Positions 34,209 through 43,987 are shown, counted from the first letter of the stretch. The stretch: 64,000 nt of DNA from Pseudochelatococcus lubricantis (GCF_042432495.1 NZ_JBHLXC010000007.1:124001-188000); one strand, 5' to 3'. The notes: generated by a model not told the origin, from the letters alone. Made by a program: numbers and translations.

Positions 34209-35351
34209 TCAGAGCGGGAAACGCAGAATGGCCGCAAGCGAGCCTTCGCCCGGGATGTCCGCGCGCCGCACGGCCAGCACCTTGCCGCCGCTGTTCAGCA
34301 CCCGCACCGCGATCTCGTCGACGATACCGTAGGTGTCGGGGCCTTCCTCGCCGAACTGCACCTCGCCCGTGGCGTCGTCGACCGTGCCGTGCAGCACCTC
34401 GTCGATGTCCGCGAACAGTGTGTCGACCTGGCCGAAGGTTGCCGCCCGTGCCGCGTCGGCGACGTCGGTCGTGGCGCGCCGTTCCGCCTGACGGACGGCA
34501 TAGAGCGCCTTTGCGGCCTCGATCTGCTCGGCATAATGCGCGTCGAGAATCGGGCGGGAGGCGTCCGCGAGCTGCGAGGGCGTCCAGCGGTCGGTGCTGT
34601 CGGCGATGCCCTGCGCCAGCAGGTGCGGGTAGGAGCTGACGGTGCGGTAGAGCGACGCCAGCGGCTCCGTGGCGGCGAGGATCAGCGGCTCGGAACTCCT
34701 CGACAGCAGCGGACGCAGCGCGGCATCCACCTTGCGGGAGTACTGCGTGAGCCGCGTCTTCTGCCCTTCCGAGCCATGGATGCGCTGGGAATGGGAGCGG
34801 TCGTTCAGGGTCGACTTGCCGGCGGCCGAGGCGGCGTCGCGCGGCAGGCCGTGCACGGAGACCGGCTGCGCGGGCAGGTCGGCGGACAGCTCGACCAGGC
34901 GCACGTCGTTTTCCGACAGCGACAGCACATAGGCCGCGTGCGGGAAAGTGATGGCGCGCAGAAGCGGCTTCAAATGCACGCGGTCGGAGACCTCAAGGAT
35001 CTCGGAGAGCTTGTTGGCGAGGCGGAAGGTTTTCAACTGGTCGGGCGTCGCGATGACCGCAAGGCTGTTCGCCTGCTGCACCCAGAACTCGTCGTCGTCC
35101 TGCAGGTCGAGAAGCTGCTCCTCCAACGCGGCGAGGCGGCGCTTGTCGAACCCGGCGTCCCCAAGCTGGCGGCTCGCCGCCTTGATGAGATTGCCCAGCG
35201 CCACGCGGCTGGCGCCGACGTTCTGCGTCACCGGCGTCGTCGGCAGGTAGATCGAGACGACGGCATCGGCGCGCAGGGCGCTCAGGGTGCTGATGTCGGC
35301 AGGGGAGGGAATGTCGACGTAGAACAAGGTCAGTTCCTCTTGTTGGCTCAT
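34209..35351 (-). CDS. Bacterial eRF1-like protein (baeRF family)
   Basis: A 380-residue protein. The N-terminus FYVDIPSPADISTLSALRADAVVSIYLPTTP and the later SLAVIATPDQLKTFRL and EPLILAATEPLASLYRT have the pattern of the bacterial homologues of archaeo-eukaryotic release factor eRF1 (baeRF), with a central helical part and an L7Ae-like C-terminal end. The members are thought to act on ribosomes in stress or repair settings; this copy is a lone gene. The start at 35351 lacks a clear Shine-Dalgarno. Which numbered baeRF family it belongs to I cannot say. It faces away from the autotransporter gene over a 373-base AT-rich region. Confidence 0.6.
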   Translation of the reverse strand: MSQQEELTLFYVDIPSPADISTLSALRADAVVSIYLPTTPVTQNVGASRVALGNLIKAASRQLGDAGFDKRRLAALEEQLLDLQDDDEFWVQQANSLAVIATPDQLKTFRLANKLSEILEVSDRVHLKPLLRAITFPHAAYVLSLSENDVRLVELSADLPAQPVSVHGLPRDAASAAGKSTLNDRSHSQRIHGSEGQKTRLTQYSRKVDAALRPLLSRSSEPLILAATEPLASLYRTVSSYPHLLAQGIADSTDRWTPSQLADASRPILDAHYAEQIEAAKALYAVRQAERRATTDVADAARAATFGQVDTLFADIDEVLHGTVDDATGEVQFGEEGPDTYGIVDEIAVRVLNSGGKVLAVRRADIPGEGSLAAILRFPL

Positions 35352-35724
35352 ACGAGGTGGACAGCTTTTTCCGGGACGGGAAAACCAGTCAATGAGCATG
35401 AATATATTTTCCCGGATTATTTTCCAGATTTTTATTATTTTTCCTTCAACCGAATATATTGATCAGAATCAATTTTCTCGCGAACCTCTCAATATACCCG
35501 GATCGCTTTGATTCGTCTCCATTGTTTCAGCAGAATCGCGGCGTCATTGCCGATGAAATCTCCGTGGCCCCGGCGCAAGCTGGTGTCTGCACAACTGCAC
35601 GCCGGTCGTTCAGATCCGTCCGTATTCAACAGTTAAGGTGGCTATATTCCAGCGTCATGATACCGTCGTTGCATGCTTTTAACTGCTCTCGACAGGCAGA
35701 ATAGCCAGTCGAGGAGGATAACCC
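35352..35724. other. Divergent promoter region, AT-rich
   Basis: The 373 bases between the baeRF gene and the autotransporter gene are AT-rich from about 35395 to 35515 and must hold both promoters. I could not fix -35 and -10 boxes. A reading frame of 81 codons inside it has no ribosome binding site and no family resemblance. Confidence 0.4.
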
Positions 35725-38700
35725 GTGCGATACATGCATAGCGTTTCTGTTCTGACAATTTCGTTGCTGATATCCGGTGCGTATCCTGCCATGGCGCAGA
35801 CGGCGACCAACATCGGCGCCATCAACGCCCTGTCGCCCTTCAGCACCCTGCTGAACACACAGGCCGGGCGGGATGTGCTCGACCGCAATCTGGCGACGGC
35901 CATCGGCATCAACAACGCTTCGACCGATGCCGAGCGCGCGCAGGCGCTCAGTGACAACACCTTTGCCGGGCTGCTTCTGTCCGCCACCAACGGCCGTGTC
36001 GTTTCCGACAGCCTGGGAACGGCGTTGAACGGAGTCTTCAGCCAACAGGTCTACTTCTATCCTGATCCGAAATCGCCCTACATCGGCTACGGACTTCCCT
36101 ACAACACCACGAACGTTTCGGCGGCCACGACAGGCCTGTTCTACGACGTTAACTACAACGCGGCCTTCTCCGATTCCGAAGCCGCCAAGACCTTCTTCGC
36201 GGACGGCACCGTCCATAACGAGCCCGCCCACGGTGTGACGCTGCCCGAAGGCGGGCGGTTCAACGTCTACGACCTCGCCTACAATCCGCCGGAAGAGACG
36301 CGGAACGCCATCGGCAACTCGCGTCCGTTCCAGGTGAGTTCCGGAAGCATCGAGCGCTTCAGCGGCGTCGACCTCCTCGGCCTGCCGGTCGATAGCGGCA
36401 AGGACATCCTCAACGCCAGCCTGAAGACGAGCCCCGCTTTCCCCAGCGGCCACACCACCTTCGGCTACTCGTCCGCGCTGCTGTTCGCCATGCTGGTTCC
36501 CGAGCGCTTTCAGGAAGCGCTGACGCGCGGCTCCGAGTTCGGCGACAGCCGTATCGTGCTCGGCGTCCATTATCCGCTCGACGTGATCGGCGGCCGCATC
36601 ATCGCCCTGCAGAACGTCGCCCGCGCCATGCAGGAGAGCCCGGCGCTGTTCGTTGCCGCCAATGCCGATCTGCGCAAGCTGCTCGAAGGCGGCTGCGGCA
36701 CTGACATCGCCACCTGCGCGGCGCGCGGCGCGCCCGACCGCTTCAGCGACAAGGCGGCGAACAAGGCCGACTTCACCTACCGCCTGACCTACGGCCTCGG
36801 CAGCGTCGGCCCCACCGATCGCGGGCCCGTGGTGCCGGAAGGCGCCGAAGTGCTGCTGTCCACGCGCTTCCCTTACCTCGATGACGGCCAGCGCCGCGAC
36901 GTGCTGGCGACGACGGAACTGCCCTCTGGCGGCCCCCTCGACGACGGTTCGGGCTGGGCGCGCCTCGACCTCTTCTCCGCCGCCGACGGTTACGGCGCCT
37001 TCATGAGCAACGTGACGGTGACCATGGATGCCGCGAAGGGCGGCTTCAACGCCAGGGATTCATGGAACAACGATATCAGCGGCGCCGGCGGCCTCACCAA
37101 GGCGGGCACGGGCACGCTGGCGCTGACCGGGCAGAACACCTATAGCGGCCCGACCTACATCACCGGCGGTCTGCTGACGGTGGACGGCGCGCTTAAGAAC
37201 TCGTCGGTGACCGTCGGGCGCGGCGCGGCCCTCAACGGCACGGGCTCGGCGGCGGGCCTCGCCGTCGGCAGCGGCGGCACCGTCGCGCCGGGTCATTCCA
37301 TCGGCAGCTTCACCGTTTCCGGCAACGCGACGTTCTCCGCAGGCTCCTTCTATGTGGTGGACGTGAACGCGGCCGGGCTGTCGGATCATCTGGCGGTTGC
37401 CGGCAAGGCGACCATCGACGGCGGCCTGGTGCAGGTGCTGGCGGAAACCGGCAGCTACGACCCGCGCACCCGCTACACGATCCTGACGGCGAACGGCGGC
37501 GTGGCCGGCCGGTTCGAGGGCGTGACCTCGAACCTTGCCTTCCTGACGCCGTCGCTGTCCTATGGGGCGACGGATGCCTTCCTGACGCTGACGCGCAACG
37601 ACATCTCCTTCGCCACCATCGCGCAGACCGCCAATCAGGCGGCGACCGCCGTGGGCGTGCAGAGCGCCGGGCCGGACAGCGCCATCTACAACGCGGTCGT
37701 CGGCCTCAGCACGCCGGAGGCGCTCGTCGCCTTCAACGCGCTCTCGGGCGAAATCCACAGCGCGGTGAAGACGGCCGCCATCGAGGACAGCCGCTTCGTA
37801 CGCGATGCCGCGCTCGGCCGTCTGCGCGCGGCGCAAGACGGCGTCAACAGCGCGGCCGGCGTCGTGACCTACGATGCCAAGGACCAGCCGGTCGTCAAGG
37901 GCGCGCTGCCCGCGCCGACGCCGGCGTCCGCCAACGCGCCCTATGCGTTCTGGGGCCAGGGCTTCGGTTCGTGGGGCAAGACGGACGGCAACTTCAACGC
38001 CGGCGACATCGACCGCACGACGGGCGGCTTCTTCATCGGCGCCGACGCGCTTGTGAGCGACAACTGGCGCTTCGGCGCGCTCGCCGGCTACAGCCGCACC
38101 GAGGTCGATCTCGATGACCGCCTCTCGTCGGCGGACAGCGACAACTACCATCTCGGCCTCTACGGCGGCGGGCAGTGGAACGCTTTCTCGCTGCGCTTCG
38201 GCGGTGCCTATACGTGGCACGACGTGTCGGCGGACCGCTTCGCAACCTTCGCCGGCTTCAGCGATGGCCTGCGCGGCTCCTACGACGCTGCCACCGCGCA
38301 GGTGTTCGGCGAGGTGGGCTACCGGTTCGATGTCGGCGCTGTCTCGTTCGAGCCCTTCGCGGGTCTCGCCTATGTCAACCTGCACACGGACGGCTTCGTT
38401 GAGCGCGGTGGCGCGGCGGCGCTGTTCAGCAAGGGAGACGACACCGACGTGACCTATTCCACGCTGGGCCTGCGCCTGTCGGCGACGTTCGATCTGGGCA
38501 GTGTGAAGGCCACGGCGCGCGGCCTCGTCGGCTGGCGCCACGCCTTCGACGACATCACGCCGGAATCGACCTTCTGGTTCGGCCGGGGCAGTGCCTTCAC
38601 CACGAGCAGCGTGCCCGTGGCGCGCGATGTCGCGGTGCTGGAAGCAGGCCTCGACGCCGCTGTCACCGACGCGGTGACGGTGGGCCTGTCCTATGCGGGC

Positions 38701-38760
38701 CAGCTTGGCGACGACACGCAGGACCACGGCTTCAAGGCCAATCTGAACTGGAAGTTCTGA
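35725..38760 (+). CDS. Autotransporter with class A acid phosphatase (PAP2) passenger
   Basis: A 1011-residue protein with a signal peptide ending at PAMA (residue 24). The passenger carries the three class A acid phosphatase motifs: RNAIGNSRP near 193-201, PSGH at 240-243, and SRIVLGVHYPLD at 275-286 with His282 and Asp286. A passenger-associated repeat (GGLTKAGTGTLALTGQNTYS, about 455) begins a beta-helical stalk. Residues about 740-1011 are an autotransporter beta-barrel ending in NWKF, with the terminal Phe needed for outer-membrane insertion. The GTG start at 35725 is supported by GAGGAGG upstream. It likely displays or releases a phosphatase on the cell surface for phosphate scavenging. 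Confidence 0.9.
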   Translation: MRYMHSVSVLTISLLISGAYPAMAQTATNIGAINALSPFSTLLNTQAGRDVLDRNLATAIGINNASTDAERAQALSDNTFAGLLLSATNGRVVSDSLGTALNGVFSQQVYFYPDPKSPYIGYGLPYNTTNVSAATTGLFYDVNYNAAFSDSEAAKTFFADGTVHNEPAHGVTLPEGGRFNVYDLAYNPPEETRNAIGNSRPFQVSSGSIERFSGVDLLGLPVDSGKDILNASLKTSPAFPSGHTTFGYSSALLFAMLVPERFQEALTRGSEFGDSRIVLGVHYPLDVIGGRIIALQNVARAMQESPALFVAANADLRKLLEGGCGTDIATCAARGAPDRFSDKAANKADFTYRLTYGLGSVGPTDRGPVVPEGAEVLLSTRFPYLDDGQRRDVLATTELPSGGPLDDGSGWARLDLFSAADGYGAFMSNVTVTMDAAKGGFNARDSWNNDISGAGGLTKAGTGTLALTGQNTYSGPTYITGGLLTVDGALKNSSVTVGRGAALNGTGSAAGLAVGSGGTVAPGHSIGSFTVSGNATFSAGSFYVVDVNAAGLSDHLAVAGKATIDGGLVQVLAETGSYDPRTRYTILTANGGVAGRFEGVTSNLAFLTPSLSYGATDAFLTLTRNDISFATIAQTANQAATAVGVQSAGPDSAIYNAVVGLSTPEALVAFNALSGEIHSAVKTAAIEDSRFVRDAALGRLRAAQDGVNSAAGVVTYDAKDQPVVKGALPAPTPASANAPYAFWGQGFGSWGKTDGNFNAGDIDRTTGGFFIGADALVSDNWRFGALAGYSRTEVDLDDRLSSADSDNYHLGLYGGGQWNAFSLRFGGAYTWHDVSADRFATFAGFSDGLRGSYDAATAQVFGEVGYRFDVGAVSFEPFAGLAYVNLHTDGFVERGGAAALFSKGDDTDVTYSTLGLRLSATFDLGSVKATARGLVGWRHAFDDITPESTFWFGRGSAFTTSSVPVARDVAVLEAGLDAAVTDAVTVGLSYAGQLGDDTQDHGFKANLNWKF

Positions 38761-38794
38761 GCCGACTCTCCTCCATCACTGTAACACAGAACCC

Positions 38795-38821
38795 CGCCCC
38801 CGGCCGCGATGGCCGGGGGCG
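38795..38821 (+). terminator. Terminator hairpin after the autotransporter gene
   Basis: CGCCCCCGGCC, a 5-base loop and GGCCGGGGGCG form a perfect 11-base-pair stem 35 bases after the stop codon. It is not followed by a clean T-run, but position and strength suit a transcription terminator. Confidence 0.6.
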
Positions 38822-39323
38822 TTGCGTATGGCGGGCAGCCGCCGATCTGTCCGCACCTGTTTTTATCAAGCAATTGCAATAATTGATGTCGACAGCCGCC
38901 GAGATGGTGCATCAACTAATTAACACAATAAGGATTCGATCCGAGGGAAGGATTAGACATTGCCGAAAATCACATATAAATTGAAACCATAAAAACGGGG
39001 CGAGGGGGAATCGGGACGTGGCAGAACGCCGGATGGCGCGCCTGTGCCCACAACAAGGGCAATGGCCTGTCATTTCATGGGGTGCCAGTTTTCGAGGCAG
39101 ACGCACGGTGAGCGCAGCGCCGTTGGCGCGATTTTGCGAAGTACGAGCAGGGTGTCGGGCGCGGCCGGACCTACGGTCAGCAGCTGGCATCGCTTTTGCT
39201 TCGGAATTGGCTCCGGAGGACTGCGGCATCATCCGATCGCTGGTCACCCACGTCTGTTGAGCGTTTGAAACATGACCGGGCATTCCGGCTGGTCATGAAA
39301 TGACAACAAAGGGGAACGAACCG
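38822..39323. other. Intergenic region upstream of dppA
   Basis: About 500 bases with an AT-rich part at about 38860-38995 and a weak inverted repeat (TTGATG at 38883 and CATCAA at 38910). Two reading frames of about 80 and 120 codons overlap here on opposite strands but lack ribosome binding sites and family resemblance. It likely contains the dpp promoter. Confidence 0.35.
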
Positions 39324-40919
39324 ATGGTACGTAAAACGGTGTTCGCGGCGGCTTCCGTCGCGGCGATGTTGCTTGCCGGCACGGCCTCCGCCAAGACCCT
39401 GATATACTGCTCTGAAGGGTCGCCGGAAGGCTTCGATCCCGCGCCCTACACGGCCGGCACGACGAACGACGCCTCCTCGAAGACGCTCTATAACCGTCTG
39501 GTGGAGTTCGAGAAAGGCGAGACGACCGTCGTGCCGGCGCTCGCCGAAAAGTGGGAGGTGTCGGACGACGGCCTTGAGTACACGTTTCACCTGCGCAAGG
39601 GCGTGAAGTTCCAGAAGACGTCCTTCTTCACGCCGACCCGCGAGTTCAACGCCGACGACGTGCTGTTCTCCTTCAACCGCCAGCGTCAGAAGGACAGCCC
39701 CTGGTATCAGTATACGTCCGGCGTCGCGTGGGACTATTTCGACAGCATGGACATGCCGAATCTCATCAAGGACATCGTCAAGGTGGACGATTACACGGTG
39801 AAGTTCGTTCTGACACGGCCGGATGCGCCTTTCGTCGCCAATCTGGCGATGGATTTTGCATCGATCCTGTCGAAGGAATATGCAGACAAGCTTGAGGCCG
39901 CCAACAAGAAGGCAGACATCAACCTCGCGCCGATCGGCACCGGGCCCTTCGCCTTCGTCGCCTACCAAAAGGACGCCGTCATCCGCTATGCGGCGCACCC
40001 CGATTACTGGGGCGGCAAGCAGCCGATCGACAATCTCGTCTTCGCCATCACCACCGATCCGGCCGTGCGCGTGCAGAAGTTGAAGGCAGGCGAGTGCCAG
40101 GCCGCACCCTATCCGCCGCCGGCCGACCTCGCGGGCCTGCGGGCCGATCCCAAGCTGAAGGTGGAGGAGCAGGCGGGGCTGAACATCGCCTATCTCGCCT
40201 ATAACACCCGGATGGCGCCGTTCGACAGGCCCGAGGTGCGCCGTGCGCTTAACCAGGCGATCAACAAGCAGGCGATCATCGACGCCGTGTTCCAGGGTTC
40301 CGGGCAGGTGGCGAAGAACCCGATCCCGCCGACGATGTGGAGCTATAACGAAAGCACGGTGGACGACAAGTACGATCCCGAAGCCGCGAAGAAGGCGCTT
40401 GAGGCCGCCGGCGTCAAGGGCCTGAAGATGAAGGTCTGGGCGATGCCGGTGAGCCGCCCCTACATGCCCAACGCGCGCCGCACGGCCGAGCTGATCCAGG
40501 CCGATTTCGCCAAGGTGGGCGTCGGTGTCGAGATCGTCTCGATGGAATGGGGCGAATACCTCAAGAAGGCGGCGGAAGTGGACCGTGACGGCGCCGTGAT
40601 CCTGGGCTGGACGGGCGACAACGGCGACCCCGACAACTTCCTCGGCGTGCTGCTGGGCTGCGCCGGCGTGGGCAACAACAACCGCGCGCAATGGTGCTAC
40701 AAGCCTTTCGATGAGATCGTCCTGAAGGCCAAGACCCTTTCCGGTCAGGCCGAGCGCGCGAAGCTTTACGAGGAGGCGCAGGCGATCTTCAAGGAGCAGG
40801 CGCCGTGGGCGACGCTGGCGCATTCCACGGTCTTCCAGCCGTTGTCCACGAAGGTCAGCGGGTACAAGATGGATCCGCTCGGCTCGCACCGCTTCGACGG
40901 CGTCGATATCGCAGATTAA
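39324..40919 (+). CDS. dppA: Dipeptide ABC transporter, periplasmic binding protein
   Basis: A 531-residue SBP_bac_5 protein. The signal peptide (VRKTVFAAASVAAMLLAGTASA) leads to a mature start KTLIYCSEGSPEGFDP, very close to DppA. TSKTLYNRLVEF-type and VPALAEKWEVSDDGLEYTFHL segments and the C-terminal NGDPDNFLGVLLGCAGV confirm the dipeptide class. AAGGGG precedes the ATG; an ATG 24 bases upstream is also in frame but lies in the ribosome binding region. It binds di- and tripeptides for the DppBCDF importer whose genes follow after a 281-base gap that contains a composite repeat. Confidence 0.92.
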   Translation: MVRKTVFAAASVAAMLLAGTASAKTLIYCSEGSPEGFDPAPYTAGTTNDASSKTLYNRLVEFEKGETTVVPALAEKWEVSDDGLEYTFHLRKGVKFQKTSFFTPTREFNADDVLFSFNRQRQKDSPWYQYTSGVAWDYFDSMDMPNLIKDIVKVDDYTVKFVLTRPDAPFVANLAMDFASILSKEYADKLEAANKKADINLAPIGTGPFAFVAYQKDAVIRYAAHPDYWGGKQPIDNLVFAITTDPAVRVQKLKAGECQAAPYPPPADLAGLRADPKLKVEEQAGLNIAYLAYNTRMAPFDRPEVRRALNQAINKQAIIDAVFQGSGQVAKNPIPPTMWSYNESTVDDKYDPEAAKKALEAAGVKGLKMKVWAMPVSRPYMPNARRTAELIQADFAKVGVGVEIVSMEWGEYLKKAAEVDRDGAVILGWTGDNGDPDNFLGVLLGCAGVGNNNRAQWCYKPFDEIVLKAKTLSGQAERAKLYEEAQAIFKEQAPWATLAHSTVFQPLSTKVSGYKMDPLGSHRFDGVDIAD

Positions 40920-40983
40920 AGCAATTTGGGCATCAGAACCAAAAAGATGGGCCATTTCTACATCTCAACGAAGCATAGGAATG

Positions 40984-41140
40984 GTCTAGAGCGATTTCCG
41001 AGCACATGGAAACATCTGATCGATCAGAATTCGCTCAAAATCAGGAACCTGGAAGCTGCCCTGTTTCAACGTAAACAGGACAGATTCTAGAGCGCTTCCC
41101 GGCCAGGTGGAATTATCTGACCGGAAAGAAATCGCTTCAC
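40984..41140 (-). repeat. Composite intergenic palindromic repeat, copy B
   Basis: In reverse orientation to the copy at 21.5 kb: CTAGAGCG at 40984, then ACATCTGATCGATCAGAATT, CGCTCAAAATCAGG, and the long stem CCTGTTTCAACGTAAACAGG closing with CAGATTCTAG near 41090. A second, diverged half-copy (GGTGGAATTATCTGACCGGAA) follows to about 41140. It separates dppA from dppB and could form a transcript hairpin that uncouples their expression. Confidence 0.8.
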
Positions 41141-41200
41141 GGCCGGACGGCGGCATTCCGCCCGGGCCGCGTTCCGCGCGTGCTCCGTTGAGGTGTCTTC

Positions 41201-42208
41201 ATGGTCCAGTTCATTGTCGGGCGTCTGCTTTATCTGGTGCCGACCCTGATCGGCATCACGATCGTGGCCTTCGGCTTCGTGCGGGTGCTGCCGGGCGATC
41301 CGGTGCTGCTGATGGCGGGCGAACACGGCGTCAGCCCCGAGCGCCACGCGGCACTGATGGCGCAATTCGGCTTCGACCGGCCGCTATGGGAGCAGTATCT
41401 CGATTACGTCACGGGGCTGCTGCAGGGCGACCTCGGCCAGTCCATCATCACCAAGGTGCCGATCGCCAACGAGTTTTTCTCGCTTTTCCCGGCCACGGTC
41501 GAATTGAGCGTCTGCGCGATCGTCGTCGCGATCGTCATCGGCATCCCGGCGGGGGTGCTTGCCGCCGTCAAGCGCGGATCGTGGTTCGACCAGACGTCGA
41601 TGGGGATTGCCCTCGTCGGCTATTCAATGCCCATTTTCTGGTGGGGGCTGCTTCTGATCATCCTGTTTTCGGGCATTCTGCAGTGGACGCCGGTCTCCGG
41701 CCGCATCTCGCTGATCTACTTTTTCGAGCCCGTCACCGGTTTCATGCTGATCGATAGCCTGTTGTCGGGCGAGAAGGGCGCGTTTGCTTCCGCCGTCCAG
41801 CATCTCATCCTGCCGACCGTCGTGCTAGCGACGATTCCGCTCGCGGTGATCGCCCGTCAAACGCGCTCGGCGATGCTGGAGGTGCTGGGCGAGGACTACG
41901 TGCGCACGGCACGCGCCAAGGGGTTGTCGCCGCTCCGGGTGGTGGGCATGCATGCGCTGCGCAACGCCATGATTCCGGTTATCACGACCATCGGCCTGCA
42001 GGTGGGCGTGCTGCTCGCGGGCGCCATCCTGACGGAGACGATCTTCTCGTGGCCGGGGATCGGCAAGTGGCTGATCGATTCCATCTTCCGCCGCGATTAT
42101 CCGGCCGTGCAGGGCGGGCTGCTGCTCGTCGCGCTGGTGGTCATGGCGGTCAACCTGACGGTCGATCTGCTCTACGGCCTTGTCAATCCCCGCATCCGTC
42201 ATCGTTGA
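41201..42208 (+). CDS. dppB: Dipeptide ABC transporter, permease DppB
   Basis: A 335-residue inner-membrane permease of the DppB/OppB type. It begins VQFIVGRLLYLVPTLIGITI, has LPGDPVLLMAGEHGVSPE and the coupling-helix segment EDYVRTARAKGLSPLRVVGMHALRNA. GAGGTG precedes the ATG by eight bases. First of the four transport genes dppBCDF, which are closely spaced. Confidence 0.92.
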   Translation: MVQFIVGRLLYLVPTLIGITIVAFGFVRVLPGDPVLLMAGEHGVSPERHAALMAQFGFDRPLWEQYLDYVTGLLQGDLGQSIITKVPIANEFFSLFPATVELSVCAIVVAIVIGIPAGVLAAVKRGSWFDQTSMGIALVGYSMPIFWWGLLLIILFSGILQWTPVSGRISLIYFFEPVTGFMLIDSLLSGEKGAFASAVQHLILPTVVLATIPLAVIARQTRSAMLEVLGEDYVRTARAKGLSPLRVVGMHALRNAMIPVITTIGLQVGVLLAGAILTETIFSWPGIGKWLIDSIFRRDYPAVQGGLLLVALVVMAVNLTVDLLYGLVNPRIRHR

Positions 42209-42218
42209 GGGCGCCGCC

Positions 42219-43139
42219 ATGAACGACAGACCTTCCTTCGATACCGGCGCGGTTCCCGTGGCGGGAGAGGCGCCGAGGCAGCATGCGCTGGCCGGCTTCT
42301 GGTTCCATTTCAGCGAGAACCGCGGCGCCGTGGTCGGTCTCGCGATCATCGCCGCCCTCGTCCTGGTGGCGCTGTTCGCGCCGCTCATCGCCCCCCACGA
42401 CCCGGGCGAACAGTTCCGGGACGCGCTGCTCGCGCCGCCGGCATGGCAGCAGGGGGGCAGTCCGCGCTTCCTGCTCGGCACCGACGCGGTGGGGCGCGAC
42501 ATCCTCTCCCGTCTGATCTACGGCTCGCAGTTCTCGCTCTTCGTGGGCGTGGTGGTGGTCGGCATCGCGCTTGCGGTGGGCGTGACGACCGGCCTGATCG
42601 CCGGCTATTTCGGCGGTTTCGCCGATGCGATGATCATGCGGGTGATGGATATCATCCTGTCGTTTCCCTCGCTGGTGCTGGCGATCGTCCTCGTCGCCGT
42701 GCTGGGGCCGGGGCTGACGAACGCCATGATCGCCATCGCGCTGATCCTGCAGCCGCATTTCGCGCGCCTCACCCGTGCGGCGGTGCTGGCCGAGAAGAGC
42801 CGCGAGTACGTCACGGCCGCGCGGCTCGCCGGCGCCGGGCGGTTGCGGCTGATGTTCGTCACCATCCTGCCGAACTGCCTTGCGCCGCTCATCGTGCAGG
42901 CGACGCTGTCCTTCTCCAACGCCATTCTCGATGCGGCGGCGCTCGGCTTCCTCGGCATGGGGGCGCAGCCGCCGACGCCGGAATGGGGCACGATGCTCGC
43001 GGAGGCGCGCGAGTTCATCCTGCGGGCATGGTGGGTCGTCACGTTTCCGGGCCTCGCCATCCTGATCACGGTGCTCGCCATCAACCTTGTCGGCGACGGG
43101 CTGCGCGACGCGCTCGACCCCAGACTGAAGAGGAGCTGA
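42219..43139 (+). CDS. dppC: Dipeptide ABC transporter, permease DppC
   Basis: A 306-residue permease of the DppC type: an N-terminal cytoplasmic stretch, GAVVGLAIIAALVLVALFAP as the first helix, LLGTDAVGRDILSRLIYGSQ and the coupling segment SREYVTAARLAGAGRLRLMF, followed by ALGFLGMGAQPPTPEWG. GAGGG lies before the ATG, ten bases after dppB. It pairs with DppB to form the peptide channel. Confidence 0.92.
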   Translation: MNDRPSFDTGAVPVAGEAPRQHALAGFWFHFSENRGAVVGLAIIAALVLVALFAPLIAPHDPGEQFRDALLAPPAWQQGGSPRFLLGTDAVGRDILSRLIYGSQFSLFVGVVVVGIALAVGVTTGLIAGYFGGFADAMIMRVMDIILSFPSLVLAIVLVAVLGPGLTNAMIAIALILQPHFARLTRAAVLAEKSREYVTAARLAGAGRLRLMFVTILPNCLAPLIVQATLSFSNAILDAAALGFLGMGAQPPTPEWGTMLAEAREFILRAWWVVTFPGLAILITVLAINLVGDGLRDALDPRLKRS

Positions 43140-43141
43140 CC

Positions 43142-43987
43142 GTGACGCTGCTCGAAATCAGGAATCTGACGGTTTCCTTCGATACGTCGAGAGGGCCTTT
43201 CCGCGCCGTCGACGGCATCGACCTGCATGTCGACCGCAGCGAGGTGCTCGCCATTGTCGGCGAGTCCGGCTCCGGCAAGTCGGTCGGCATGCTGGCGGTG
43301 ATGGGGCTGCTGCCGCCCACCGCCACCGTGACGGCGGACCGCATGGCGTTCGACGGGCTCGACCTGCAGACGATCACGCCGAAGCAGCGGCGCCGGATCG
43401 TCGGGCGCGACATCGCCATGATCTTTCAGGAGCCGATCGCGAGCCTCAATCCGTGCTTCACCGTCGGCTTCCAGATCGGTGAGGTGCTGAGGCAGCATGC
43501 GGGCCTCGGCGGGCGGGCCAGCCGTGCGCGCACGGTGGAGCTGCTTGAGGCCGTTGGCCTCAACGACGCGCAGAAAAGGCTCGGCGCCTTTCCGCACCAG
43601 CTGTCCGGCGGGCAATGCCAGCGCGTCATGATCGCGATGGCGATCGCCTGCAATCCGCGGCTGCTGATTGCCGACGAGCCCACAACGGCGCTCGACGTCA
43701 CCATCCAGAAGCAGATTCTCGACCTGCTGATGCGCCTGCAGGCCCAGCACGGCATGGGCTTGATCATGATCACCCACGACATGGGCGTCGTCGCCGAAAC
43801 GGCGGACAGGGTCGTCGTGCAATACAAGGGACGCAAGATGGAGGAAGCGGACGTTCTGTCGCTGTTCGAGACGCCGAAAAATCCATATACGCGCGCCCTG
43901 CTGTCGGCCCTGCCGGAGAACGCGGCGGGCGACAGGCTGCCGACGGTCGGCAGCTTCCTCGACGGGCCGGCGGGAGGCGTATCATGA
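43142..43987 (+). CDS. dppD: Dipeptide ABC transporter, ATPase DppD
   Basis: A 281-residue ATPase with Walker A GESGSGKSVG, signature LSGGQCQRVMIAMA and Walker B LLIADEPTTALD. The GTG at 43142 is preceded by GAGGAG and gives MTLLEIRNLTVSFDT. It is shorter than most DppD proteins (about 325): the cysteine-containing tail after NPYTRALLSALP is missing. It starts 2 bases after dppC and overlaps dppF by 4 bases. Confidence 0.9.
   Translation: MTLLEIRNLTVSFDTSRGPFRAVDGIDLHVDRSEVLAIVGESGSGKSVGMLAVMGLLPPTATVTADRMAFDGLDLQTITPKQRRRIVGRDIAMIFQEPIASLNPCFTVGFQIGEVLRQHAGLGGRASRARTVELLEAVGLNDAQKRLGAFPHQLSGGQCQRVMIAMAIACNPRLLIADEPTTALDVTIQKQILDLLMRLQAQHGMGLIMITHDMGVVAETADRVVVQYKGRKMEEADVLSLFETPKNPYTRALLSALPENAAGDRLPTVGSFLDGPAGGVS

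Noticed and set aside
35459..35704. An 81-codon plus-strand frame before the autotransporter
   Set aside because: Starts in AT-rich promoter DNA with no ribosome binding site and no recognisable protein pattern.
38912..39283. Overlapping frames of 123 and 80 codons upstream of dppA
   Set aside because: No ribosome binding site, no hydrophobic or domain pattern, low coding look, and they overlap on opposite strands.
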